From: Photobacterium sanguinicancri
Lineage (GTDB): Bacteria > Pseudomonadota > Gammaproteobacteria > Enterobacterales > Vibrionaceae
Direction: 5' to 3'
DNA length: 64,000 nt
Assembly: GCF_024346675.1 (NCBI RefSeq)
Contig: NZ_AP024851.1
Location: forward strand, 992,001-1,056,000
Of the stretch, positions 10,330 through 18,087 are shown in pieces. The stretch's first letter is position 1; each line of letters opens with the position of its first letter. The notes under the pieces were generated by a model. The model ran no database searches and was not told the origin of the DNA. It was given only the letters and a program-made list of their open reading frames with translations. Made by a program: the position numbers and the translations under genes.

Positions 10330-10385
10330 CTTATCTACTCTAAATTACTTTCTATTGTCGCTTGCTATCTCGGCAATCTGACAGA

Positions 10386-11615
10386 TTAACGCTTACCTCG
10401 CCTAACAAGCGCAAACATTCCCAGCAGTAATCCAATATACCAAGGCACTGACCCACCAGCACCATGGTCGATGAAATTACAGTTATTTGGCGATACCCCT
10501 TCTGCATTAGGATTGCATTTCTTATCACCATCTGGATTATTAGGATTATCTTTAATAAAGTCAGGCACAGTCACTGTGTTACTTGGTGGACCATTCACAA
10601 GGTAGCCCTGCACCCAGCCGAAATAGGTGCCTATCCGAGTGTAAAATGCCGGTCGGTTAATCGAACCACATAATGGTGAGCCACCAGGAACACCACTCAT
10701 AATACCAAGTTGAATTGTTTTACCCGAAGCGTCTTTAACCGTCGCAGGGCCACCGCTATCCCCTTTACATACATCAGGGCCATATGGCGGCACATCTTCA
10801 GCTGCATCAACAGGTGGCGTACTTATTTTAGAGGGCAGCGAACAGATCTTCGTTAAATTAAACGGGCTATCAACGAGTGATGGTGCATCATCGCCACTTT
10901 CTAATCGCTCAAAACAAAGATTCATCGGTAAAAAAGCCACTTTTGCAGTTTGCAATGTATCAGCGGCAGAATCACTATTACCGTCGATTGCTGTCGTTCC
11001 CCAGCCAGTTACAGTGAGATTTTCTGGGCGATTCCCTTCATCCCACAGCTTGCCTAAGGAGGTATCAAAATCACTGGCTATTTGTGAATTAGCTAGCGTA
11101 ATTGGTGTCAATTCTGGCGGGAAAGCACGATTAACCCGTAAGAGCGCAATATCGCTATCGAGAGCTAACGCTTTTACATCCGACTCAACTGAGCCATCCG
11201 GACGCAAACTGTTTACGATTTTAGATAATCGGGTGTATTTAGGGTGAACCACAACATGAGAGACCGAATAATAGTTACCGATTTGCGCATTTGATAAGGC
11301 AGTTTCACCAACAGTAATACTGATTTGATAAGGCTTAAGTACAAAAAAATCCGATTCAACAGAACCGTCAGTTCTCGCGTGTACCAGGCAGTGCGCCGCT
11401 GTTAATACCCAATGGCTATCAATGATGGTTCCGCCGCACATCGGGTGCTCATTACTCACACTTAACCGAAGTGATGCCATCCATGGGTTTTCGGCAATGC
11501 TTGTATCACTGCCATCAATGATTCGAGGGGCAACCTCAAACTCTTGTGCATAAGAAGGAAATGAAACACCAGCTATTCCTAGCCCGATAGCTAGACAAAT
11601 TGTCTTTTGAAACAT
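10386..11615 (-). CDS. Secreted trypsin-like serine protease with GlyGly-CTERM tail
   Basis: A 409-residue S1-family protease. A signal peptide (to about residue 23) is followed by RIIDG, the usual activation site of trypsin-type zymogens. The catalytic triad is visible as LTAAHC (His), DIALLRV (Asp) and CKGDSGGP (Ser). After the protease domain comes an Asn/Pro/Asp-rich linker and a C-terminal GAGGSVP, a hydrophobic helix and RRGKR. This arrangement defines GlyGly-CTERM proteins, which in Vibrionaceae are exported by type II secretion and processed by rhombosortase. A DGSVESD heptapeptide occurs twice between the His and Asp regions, an oddity. The gene stands alone with its own terminator. 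Confidence 0.92.
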   Translation of the reverse strand: MFQKTICLAIGLGIAGVSFPSYAQEFEVAPRIIDGSDTSIAENPWMASLRLSVSNEHPMCGGTIIDSHWVLTAAHCLVHARTDGSVESDFFVLKPYQISITVGETALSNAQIGNYYSVSHVVVHPKYTRLSKIVNSLRPDGSVESDVKALALDSDIALLRVNRAFPPELTPITLANSQIASDFDTSLGKLWDEGNRPENLTVTGWGTTAIDGNSDSAADTLQTAKVAFLPMNLCFERLESGDDAPSLVDSPFNLTKICSLPSKISTPPVDAAEDVPPYGPDVCKGDSGGPATVKDASGKTIQLGIMSGVPGGSPLCGSINRPAFYTRIGTYFGWVQGYLVNGPPSNTVTVPDFIKDNPNNPDGDKKCNPNAEGVSPNNCNFIDHGAGGSVPWYIGLLLGMFALVRRGKR

Positions 11616-11779
11616 GATTTTCTCACTACTAACATCCTTTTATTAGCAGAATCTAATCATATTAGTTACAAGCTCTAATCATCATTCCACCTGCTTTGCG
11701 AGATAAATCATTAAATAGAGTACAAACTTTACAACCTGTTATTACTAATAGTTATGTTTGCCGAACTTTGCCAAAAAAA

Positions 11780-11802
11780 AACCGTACACAGTATGTACGG
11801 TT
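11780..11802 (-). terminator. Terminator of the lipoprotein gene
   Basis: A 9-bp perfect stem (AACCGTACA with TGTACGGTT) with a five-base loop is followed on the minus strand by a run of eight T, directly downstream of the lipoprotein gene. Confidence 0.85.
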
Positions 11803-11836
11803 ATCTTTAGTGAAAATCAACACATTGAAAACACGT

Positions 11837-12304
11837 TTATGGGCAAGCAACTGCCTCAATATTTACTTGATTCAATCCCTGAATGCCTAACTCTGTTGCC
11901 AACGTTGGAAAAAACTTAGCATTCTCGTAAGCAGATTTAATATCAGTAATGTCAATCTTGTACACTTTCAGGTTCAATTGCTTCATTTCAGTCGGTGTAC
12001 AGCTTTTCCCATCTTCGAAACACACTGGGTTAGTGGTATCAATTTTTGCGCATGATGACGAATGTGTGCCAATGCCGTAATTATCTAAATCACTTTTTGT
12101 TCCATTCGGAAACACATCTGGCAAAATATTCGCAAAATGGCTATCTGTTACCGCATAAGTACCATCATCTAAGCCAGTAACACCTTCAACATTTATGCTC
12201 TCGACTGCAAATACTTTAGTTTTGCCTGATAGAGTGTCTTTGATTTCTTCTTCTGTGCAGCCAAATAGGGCTACTAAGCTGATAAGTACAATGGCCTTTT
12301 TCAT
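11837..12304 (-). CDS. Predicted lipoprotein of unknown function
   Basis: A 155-residue protein with a short signal sequence ending in a lipobox-like LFGC (Cys about residue 16), so it is probably lipid-anchored. The mature part has no family I recognise. It holds five further Cys residues (SSCAK, PVCF, KSCTP, VACP region), suggesting disulfides in the periplasm or on the surface. The start at 12304 is preferred to the ATG at 12310 because AAGG then falls six bases upstream. It is monocistronic: a terminator hairpin follows, and the next gene is divergent. Confidence 0.7.
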   Translation of the reverse strand: MKKAIVLISLVALFGCTEEEIKDTLSGKTKVFAVESINVEGVTGLDDGTYAVTDSHFANILPDVFPNGTKSDLDNYGIGTHSSSCAKIDTTNPVCFEDGKSCTPTEMKQLNLKVYKIDITDIKSAYENAKFFPTLATELGIQGLNQVNIEAVACP

Positions 12305-12541
12305 GTTCATCCTTTTTGTATGTTTTAATTATGTTGGTTGCTTGCTACTAAATATCGGCTAATTATGCTGTTTCTTGATAGGTTCATCATCAATTAACTG
12401 CATTTTTTTACTTTTGAACCATTTATGCTTTACTAAACCGTATGTCGCTACAATATAATTGTGTGATATATGCCCATATGCCTTCCAAATTCACTAAATG
12501 GTGGCATAATACGGCCTCACAAAATCTACGGACAATTTCTA

Positions 12542-13117
12542 ATGACTATTGAAAATATTCTAAAACAACGCAGCGAATCTAAGTGTGAGCTTTGTTCTTC
12601 AGACAGCAACCTAAGTGTTTATGAAGTACCAGCATCACCGGATCAAACTGCAGGTTGTTGTGTAATGGTTTGTGATACTTGTCGTGGACAAATCGAAGAT
12701 GCAGATACTGTTGAAGCTAACCACTGGCGTTGTCTAAATGACAGCATGTGGAGCCAAACTCCAGCTGTTCAAATCGTGTCTTACCGCATGCTTAACCGTC
12801 TTGCGACATCAGAATCTTGGGCTCAAGACCTTAAAGATATGATGTACATGGAAGAAGATATGGTTGAATGGGCTGAAAAAGGTATCGCTCTTGAAGAGCT
12901 AGAATCTATTCAAACTGTTGATGTTAACGGTACACCGCTTCAAGCTGGCGATAACGTAACTGTGATCAAAGATCTTCCAGTTAAAGGTTCTAGCCTAGTA
13001 GTTAAACAAGGTACTGCGGTACGTGGCATTCGTATGAATGACAACCCACTTCACATCAGTGGTAAAGCTGCAGGCACGACTATGGTGCTTATCGCTGCTT
13101 ACTGTAAAAAAATGTAA
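12542..13117 (+). CDS. phnA: PhnA-type zinc-ribbon protein
   Basis: A 191-residue member of the PhnA family. The N-terminal zinc ribbon is CELC (with SDSN following) and CDTC. The C-terminal domain has the family signature DVNGTPLQAGDNVTVIKDLPVKGSS followed by RGIRMNDNPLHISGK. The family is widespread and was named from a phosphonate locus, but a role in phosphonate use is not established for most members. The start is set at 12542, after a leader that would add 24 residues of unrelated sequence. The gene is monocistronic and followed by a clear terminator. Confidence 0.85.
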   Translation: MTIENILKQRSESKCELCSSDSNLSVYEVPASPDQTAGCCVMVCDTCRGQIEDADTVEANHWRCLNDSMWSQTPAVQIVSYRMLNRLATSESWAQDLKDMMYMEEDMVEWAEKGIALEELESIQTVDVNGTPLQAGDNVTVIKDLPVKGSSLVVKQGTAVRGIRMNDNPLHISGKAAGTTMVLIAAYCKKM

Positions 13118-13137
13118 TTCAAACGAATTCATTATTT

Positions 13138-13162
13138 AAAGGCGCTTATTTAGCGCCTTTTT
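13138..13162 (+). terminator. Terminator of phnA
   Basis: A 9-bp stem (AAAGGCGCT with AGCGCCTTT), five-base loop and short T tail lie about 20 bases after the phnA stop codon. Confidence 0.88.
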
Positions 13163-13403
13163 GCTATCTGCTCTCCGCTAGCCACTGACAGTAATAAATC
13201 ACCTCTTCTCGATTTCGAAGCCTCAGTTAGCAACCATTCAAACTGATTAACACAGTACTCTTCTGCTATGTTTTTTCTATTTTACTCATGATTAATACCA
13301 ATTAATCTAGGGTAAGGGGTAGATGATCCGTGCGATTACGTTATAATCCCAGCCATACAAAATGCTAAACATATTGATATTTTCAGTATGTTATTGAAAG
13401 TTA

Positions 13404-13498
13404 GTCGGGGGGCCTTAGGCTGAGACTGCAAGATACGATGAGTATCAAATGCGGGACCCGTTGAACCTGATCCAGTTAACACTGACGTAGGGAACTAA
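13404..13498 (+). promoter_or_regulatory. TPP riboswitch (thi-box) aptamer
   Basis: The leader of the thiamine salvage operon contains the conserved TPP aptamer elements in order: a GGGGGGCC-rich 5' arm, CTGAGA (13420-13425), GACCCGTTGAACCTGATCC and a 3' GTAGGGAA segment. Bound thiamine diphosphate should lower expression of the downstream genes. The aptamer ends about 80 bases before the thiD ATG, leaving space for an expression platform, described next. Confidence 0.95.
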
Positions 13499-13547
13499 CA
13501 GCTGTGTCCCCTATTTCGATCACTCAAGATCGCTCTACAGGCACCTG

Positions 13548-13575
13548 TTATCCCTATATCAATTTTTAGGGATAA
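13548..13575 (+). promoter_or_regulatory. Shine-Dalgarno-sequestering hairpin downstream of the TPP aptamer
   Basis: A 9-bp stem (TTATCCCTA with TAGGGATAA, ten-base loop) includes the AGGGA ribosome site six bases before the thiD start. The left arm's TCCCTA is also complementary to TAGGGA (13488-13493) in the 3' strand of the aptamer. This suggests a switch in which the free aptamer strand can pair with the left arm and expose the ribosome site. It fits a translational riboswitch; no T-tract terminator is present. Confidence 0.7.
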
Positions 13576-13578
13576 ATT

Positions 13579-14409
13579 ATGGTAACGCCATCTAAAACAC
13601 CAATTACTTTAACCATCGCAGGCTCAGACAGTGGCGGTGGTGCCGGTATTCAAGCTGATATAAAAGCAATTTCTGCCACAGGTGGTTATGCTTGTTCTGT
13701 TATCACTGCGCTAACCGCTCAAAATACCCTAGGTGTCAGCGGTATATTTGCCATACCACCTGAATTTGTTGAACAACAACTTGATGCTGTCTTTTCTGAT
13801 TTAGATGTAAAAGCAGTCAAAATCGGCATGTTAAGCGATACTAAGATCATCGCAATGGTGGCCAAAAAACTTCAACAATATCAGCCGAAACACCTAGTTA
13901 TTGACCCTGTCATGGTCGCCACTAGCGGTGATTTATTATTACAGCAAGATGCTATTTCTACGCTGAAAGAAACCCTACTCCCCCTTGCCGATGTTATCAC
14001 CCCTAACCTACCTGAAGCTGCAGCATTGCTAGGCTGTACAGTGCCTCAAACCGAAGCTGAGATGGATGCGTTAATCGAAGAAATGCGACAGCTCAATACA
14101 AAGACCGTCTTATTAAAAGGCGGACATTTAGAGCAAAGTGAGACCAGTACCGATCTGCTCATCACCGCCGATGATGTTTATCGTTTTAGCACCCAGCGCA
14201 TTCAAACCAATAATACTCATGGTACAGGCTGCACGCTTTCAGCCGCAATTGCCTCTTACCTTGCTCAAGACCATGATTTAGTCACGGCAGTTACTCACGC
14301 TAAAGGCTACATTTCACACGCCATATCCCATGCTGATTCGCTACAAATAGGATCGGGGCACGGCCCAGTTCATCACTTCTTTGCTGGTCATTTTGATCCA
14401 ACGGCATAA
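13579..14409 (+). CDS. thiD: Hydroxymethylpyrimidine/phosphomethylpyrimidine kinase ThiD
   Basis: A 276-residue ribokinase-fold enzyme that phosphorylates 4-amino-5-hydroxymethyl-2-methylpyrimidine (HMP) twice to HMP diphosphate for thiamine synthesis. Signature segments are TIAGSDSGGGAGIQADIK at the N terminus, DPVMVATSG, PNLPEAAALLG, the KGGH turn and NTHGTGCTLSAAIAS with the catalytic Cys/anion hole near the C terminus. It opens the riboswitch-controlled operon, five bases ahead of the ABC ATPase gene. Coupling to the transporter and tenA indicates salvage of pyrimidine moieties. Confidence 0.95.
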   Translation: MVTPSKTPITLTIAGSDSGGGAGIQADIKAISATGGYACSVITALTAQNTLGVSGIFAIPPEFVEQQLDAVFSDLDVKAVKIGMLSDTKIIAMVAKKLQQYQPKHLVIDPVMVATSGDLLLQQDAISTLKETLLPLADVITPNLPEAAALLGCTVPQTEAEMDALIEEMRQLNTKTVLLKGGHLEQSETSTDLLITADDVYRFSTQRIQTNNTHGTGCTLSAAIASYLAQDHDLVTAVTHAKGYISHAISHADSLQIGSGHGPVHHFFAGHFDPTA

Positions 14410-14414
14410 GAAGT

Positions 14415-15206
14415 ATGAGATCAGATATGACAACTCTAATTCAGCCATTACCCACACAAGCAGGTGTCGCAGTGACACTCACTCAGTGTCAATTACGCTA
14501 TAACACCAGTGATAAACCGCTCTTTACACAGCTAAACCTCACGCTACCAAAAGGCCAGTGGAGTTGTATTTTAGGTAAAAGTGGTTGCGGTAAAACATCG
14601 TTATTACGCTTATTGGCAGGCTTACTGGATGAACAAGCCGATTGGCAAGGCGTATTAACGGCATCTGACCAGCAACCCATAGATGATCGCGTGGCATACA
14701 TGGCGCAGCAAGACCTGCTGTTGCCTTGGTTATCGGTACTTGAGAATGTTTGTTTAAGCTCTCGCTTTAACCCAGAACAATCCGCAGAAAGTAGCCAAGT
14801 TCGGGCGTGTGAATTACTTAACCATGTGGGCCTTGGCGATCATATCCATGCTCGCCCTGAAAGCTTATCAGGCGGTATGCGCCAACGCGTTGCACTTGCC
14901 CGCACACTACTGCAAGACAAGCCGATTGTGTTAATGGATGAGCCTTTTTCGGCGTTAGATGCCGTGACACGCCATAAATTACAAACGCTGGCCGCGACCT
15001 TATTAAAAGATAAAACCGTCTTGTTAATCACCCATGATCCACAAGAAGCGTTACGGCTTGGTGACCAAATATTGCTGATGTCGGGTTCACCCGCGACCAT
15101 GGTCTCGCTCCCTACCCCACAAGGTCAGGCTCCGCGTAATTACAGCGCAGAACTCGCACAACACCAACAAAGTATTATCACGCGTTTGGAGCAAGATTAT
15201 GGTTAA
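14415..15206 (+). CDS. thiZ: Thiamine-pyrimidine ABC transporter ATP-binding protein ThiZ
   Basis: A 263-residue ABC ATPase of the nitrate/taurine/HMP subfamily. Visible motifs are Walker A LGKSGCGKTS, the Q loop MAQQDLLLPW, the signature LSGGMRQR, Walker B IVLMDEPFSALDA and the switch His in LITHDPQEA. It should energise import of formylaminopyrimidine or related thiamine breakdown products with ThiX and ThiY. It overlaps thiX by eight bases, implying translational coupling. An alternative ATG lies at 14427. Confidence 0.92.
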   Translation: MRSDMTTLIQPLPTQAGVAVTLTQCQLRYNTSDKPLFTQLNLTLPKGQWSCILGKSGCGKTSLLRLLAGLLDEQADWQGVLTASDQQPIDDRVAYMAQQDLLLPWLSVLENVCLSSRFNPEQSAESSQVRACELLNHVGLGDHIHARPESLSGGMRQRVALARTLLQDKPIVLMDEPFSALDAVTRHKLQTLAATLLKDKTVLLITHDPQEALRLGDQILLMSGSPATMVSLPTPQGQAPRNYSAELAQHQQSIITRLEQDYG

Positions 15207-16047
15207 TCATCCTCAAATTGCTTTACAAAAAGCGGCTTTGCAGAAAACGGGGCGACCAAAAAACAGACAAGCAAAATCGTGGACGAATGCGGTATCACAC
15301 CCTGTGATTCGTCTGATGATCAGCACAGCTATCATCGTGGGATTATGGCAATTAGCGGTTGTTGTATTTGAACTACCCAGCTTTATTCTACCGACACCTC
15401 TGGCTGTTTTTTACAAACTGCTTCAGCGCTATGACGTGTTGTTTTATCACGCATCAGTCACCGCATCTGAAGTCTTATTAGGGCTGTTACTTGGGCTATC
15501 AATGGGGCTCATATTTGCATTGCAAATGCTATTGTTTGATCCGCTAAGACGTTGGTTATTGCCTATTTTAATCGCAAGCCAAGCCATTCCCGTCTTTGCC
15601 ATTGCTCCTATTTTGATGCTTTGGCTGGGCTATGGCATTGCGTCTAAAGTCGTCATGGCTGCGCTCATCATTTTCTTCCCTATTACCACCTGCTGCTACG
15701 ACGGGCTACGTCATACACCAACGGGCTATTTAGATCTGGCGAAAACAATGGGTGCCAATAAATGGCAGCTTTTACGTCATATTCGCCTGCCCGCAGCGTT
15801 ACCTGCATTAGCATCTGGTATTCGGGTAGCTGTTGTTGTGGCGCCGATTGGCGCAGTGGTTGGCGAATGGGTGGGCTCTAGCGAAGGCTTAGGTTATCTG
15901 ATGCTGCAAGCTAACGCACGGATGTTGATCGACGAAATGTTCGCCGCGTTATTCATTCTCGCGTCATTCTCGATTGCACTCTACTTCTTTGCGGATATAG
16001 CACTTAAGCGTCTTATCCCTTGGCAAAGCACAGAACATACACATTGA
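15199..16047 (+). CDS. thiX: Thiamine-pyrimidine ABC transporter permease ThiX
   Basis: A 282-residue permease with about six membrane helices after a basic cytoplasmic N-terminal tail of roughly 35 residues. The coupling (EAA) loop is seen in the TMGANKWQLLRHIRLPAALP region, and GEWVGSSEGLGYL is typical of the SsuC/TauC/ThiX group. It pairs with ThiZ, whose gene it overlaps, and with the binding protein ThiY downstream. Substrate identity comes from context: TPP riboswitch, thiD and tenA in the same operon. Confidence 0.92.
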   Translation: MVNHPQIALQKAALQKTGRPKNRQAKSWTNAVSHPVIRLMISTAIIVGLWQLAVVVFELPSFILPTPLAVFYKLLQRYDVLFYHASVTASEVLLGLLLGLSMGLIFALQMLLFDPLRRWLLPILIASQAIPVFAIAPILMLWLGYGIASKVVMAALIIFFPITTCCYDGLRHTPTGYLDLAKTMGANKWQLLRHIRLPAALPALASGIRVAVVVAPIGAVVGEWVGSSEGLGYLMLQANARMLIDEMFAALFILASFSIALYFFADIALKRLIPWQSTEHTH

Positions 16048-16168
16048 TTCTATGTACTCATTTTCAGCTCATACCATGCTAGATAAGCCACTCTTTAGCT
16101 ATCTGTTTAGAAAGCTAATTGGCTCAGTGGTATTGGCGTCACTATAACTATTACGATAAAGGCTCAAT

Positions 16169-17149
16169 ATGAAAAATTGGTTTACACAACAGAAAGTTAC
16201 AAAGTGTGCTTTAGCACTAGGTTTAGCTATTGTAACCATCGGCAGCACAGCAGCTTCTGCAGCAGACACTGCGAACAAAGAAATGACCTTGATGCTGGAT
16301 TGGTTTGTTAACCCTAACCACGGTCCAATTGTTATCGCCCAAGAAAGAGGACTATTTAACGATCAAGGCTTAACTATTCAGATCCAAGAGCCTGCCGATC
16401 CTAGCGTACCTGCGAAACTGGTTGCTGCGGGTAAAATCGATATGGCCATTTCGTACCAAACAAGCCTAACCACTGATGTTGCCGCTGGCTTACCTCTTAT
16501 CCGCTCTGCAACACTCATCGCCACACCGCTCAATACACTAATGACATTAGATAATGGCAAAATCAAAACACTTGCTGATTTAAAAGGCAAAAAAATTGGT
16601 ATTGCGATTGCGGGGAACGAAGAAGCGACCATAGGCACTATGTTACAGAGCCAAGGGGTGGCTTTTGACGATGTGAAAATTATTAATGTAGGCTGGGCAC
16701 TCTCATCTTCACTTGCATCAGGCAAAGTCGATGCGATTTGGGGCGGTTTACGTAACTTTGAAACGAATCAATTAGCACTCGAAGGTTACAAAGCAAAAGC
16801 CTTCTTCCCAGAAGAGCACGGTGTACCGTCATACGATGAGCTTGTTGTTGTCGCCAATAAAAACAGCTACGACGCTGATGCGCTGAAGAAATTCAACAAA
16901 GCCATTGAACTTGCAACACAGTACATAGTGAACCACCCAGACCAAGCATGGAAAGAGTTTGTTGCCTATGCCCCAGACACGCTAAACAACGAATTAAACC
17001 GCCGCGCATGGCAAGACACTTTACCTCGTTTTGCATTACGTCCATCCGCTATCGATCCCGTTCGTTACGACAACTTCGCGCAGTTCATGTTTAAGCACAA
17101 GATCATCAGCCATGCACCTAAAGCGCAAGATTACGTACCAACGTTATAG
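16169..17149 (+). CDS. thiY: HMP/formylaminopyrimidine-binding protein ThiY
   Basis: A 326-residue periplasmic protein with a signal peptide cleaved near ASAADT. The mature fold is NMT1/THI5-like: MLDWFVNPNHGPIVIAQERG opens it, and EPADPSVPAKLVAAGKIDMAISY is the classic ligand-cleft segment. It should deliver pyrimidine thiamine precursors to ThiXZ. It lies 121 bases after thiX, a gap that has no clear terminator, so operon membership is likely. It resembles yeast Thi5 in fold but lacks a Cys-rich motif and is a transporter component, not a synthase. Confidence 0.92.
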   Translation: MKNWFTQQKVTKCALALGLAIVTIGSTAASAADTANKEMTLMLDWFVNPNHGPIVIAQERGLFNDQGLTIQIQEPADPSVPAKLVAAGKIDMAISYQTSLTTDVAAGLPLIRSATLIATPLNTLMTLDNGKIKTLADLKGKKIGIAIAGNEEATIGTMLQSQGVAFDDVKIINVGWALSSSLASGKVDAIWGGLRNFETNQLALEGYKAKAFFPEEHGVPSYDELVVVANKNSYDADALKKFNKAIELATQYIVNHPDQAWKEFVAYAPDTLNNELNRRAWQDTLPRFALRPSAIDPVRYDNFAQFMFKHKIISHAPKAQDYVPTL

Positions 17150-17250
17150 ATTCTGCACTTGATTTATTAGTTAATGAGTCACAAAGCAACCCATTGTTAT
17201 TTAAAATATTTCCCCTGCTTATATCATTAAGCAGGCACTAAAGGACAACC

Positions 17251-17916
17251 ATGAACTATCAGGATCTTATTTCCGCTTGCCAACAAGATTGGACGGACTA
17301 CACCCAACACAGCTTTGTTCAAGATCTTGCCAATGGCACTTTAAACGCCGCTGCGTATCTACACTACTTGAAACAAGATTTTCTCTTTCTTAAGCATTAC
17401 GCACGCGCTTATGCGCTAGCAGTTTATAAAGCACCGACATTGGCAGACATGCGAGAGCCGCTGCCAAGCCTTACTGCGCTATTAGAGACTGAAATTCAAC
17501 ACCACGTAACATATTGTGGCCAATGGGGCTTAACAGAGTCTGACATGGAAGCCGAACTCGAAGATTTTGGTACCGTCGCGTATACCCGTTATGTGCTTGA
17601 TACTGGTATGGCAGGTGATTTATTAGACCTTTACGTTGCCCTTGCACCATGTGCTATTGGTTACGCCGTCATTGGTGAGCAACTTATTCAGTCACCAACA
17701 ACAAAGCTTGAAGGTAACGCCTATGCCAGTTGGATTGAAATGTACGGCAGCGAAGATTTTCAACAAGGCGCGCAAAAAACCATAACTCGTCTAAACAAGA
17801 TGTTGGCGGAAGTTGAGCTTAACAGCACCCGTGGTCAGCGTTTGTGTGAAATTTTCAAAACGGCGACACGTATGGAAGTGGCGTTTTGGCAACAAGGACT
17901 AAATGCCTCACTTTAA
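17251..17916 (+). CDS. tenA: Aminopyrimidine aminohydrolase TenA (thiaminase II)
   Basis: A 221-residue all-helical TenA protein. It hydrolyses aminomethylpyrimidine to HMP in thiamine salvage. Family residues are visible in YLKQDFLFLKHYARAYA (substrate-contacting Asp and Tyr), LYVALAPCAIGYAVIGE (nucleophilic Cys) and a C-terminal EVAFWQQGL region (Glu). It is the last gene of the riboswitch operon, placing hydrolysis, import and kinase steps together: ThiXYZ imports, TenA deaminates, ThiD phosphorylates. A strong terminator follows. Confidence 0.93.
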   Translation: MNYQDLISACQQDWTDYTQHSFVQDLANGTLNAAAYLHYLKQDFLFLKHYARAYALAVYKAPTLADMREPLPSLTALLETEIQHHVTYCGQWGLTESDMEAELEDFGTVAYTRYVLDTGMAGDLLDLYVALAPCAIGYAVIGEQLIQSPTTKLEGNAYASWIEMYGSEDFQQGAQKTITRLNKMLAEVELNSTRGQRLCEIFKTATRMEVAFWQQGLNASL

Positions 17917-17972
17917 ACATAAAGCCGAATAGATAGCGATTCGAGTCGGTCAGTCAATGAGTGTTAACTAAA

Positions 17973-18003
17973 AAGCCGCAGTGTATTGAATACACTGCGG
18001 CTT
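17973..18003. terminator. Bidirectional terminator between tenA and mrcB
   Basis: A 13-bp perfect stem (AAGCCGCAGTGTA with TACACTGCGGCTT) and five-base loop, flanked by A and T residues, stand between convergent genes and can serve both. Confidence 0.9.
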
Positions 18004-18087
18004 AATTCATTGTGACTGTATCTTAGGTTGAGGCAGTATTTGAATAAAATTCAATAAAATATCTAAGCAAATACCTAAAAATACCCT

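Noticed and set aside
10386..13117. Phosphonate-use locus because of phnA
   Set aside because: No other phn genes are nearby; PhnA-type proteins are widespread and not tied to phosphonates.
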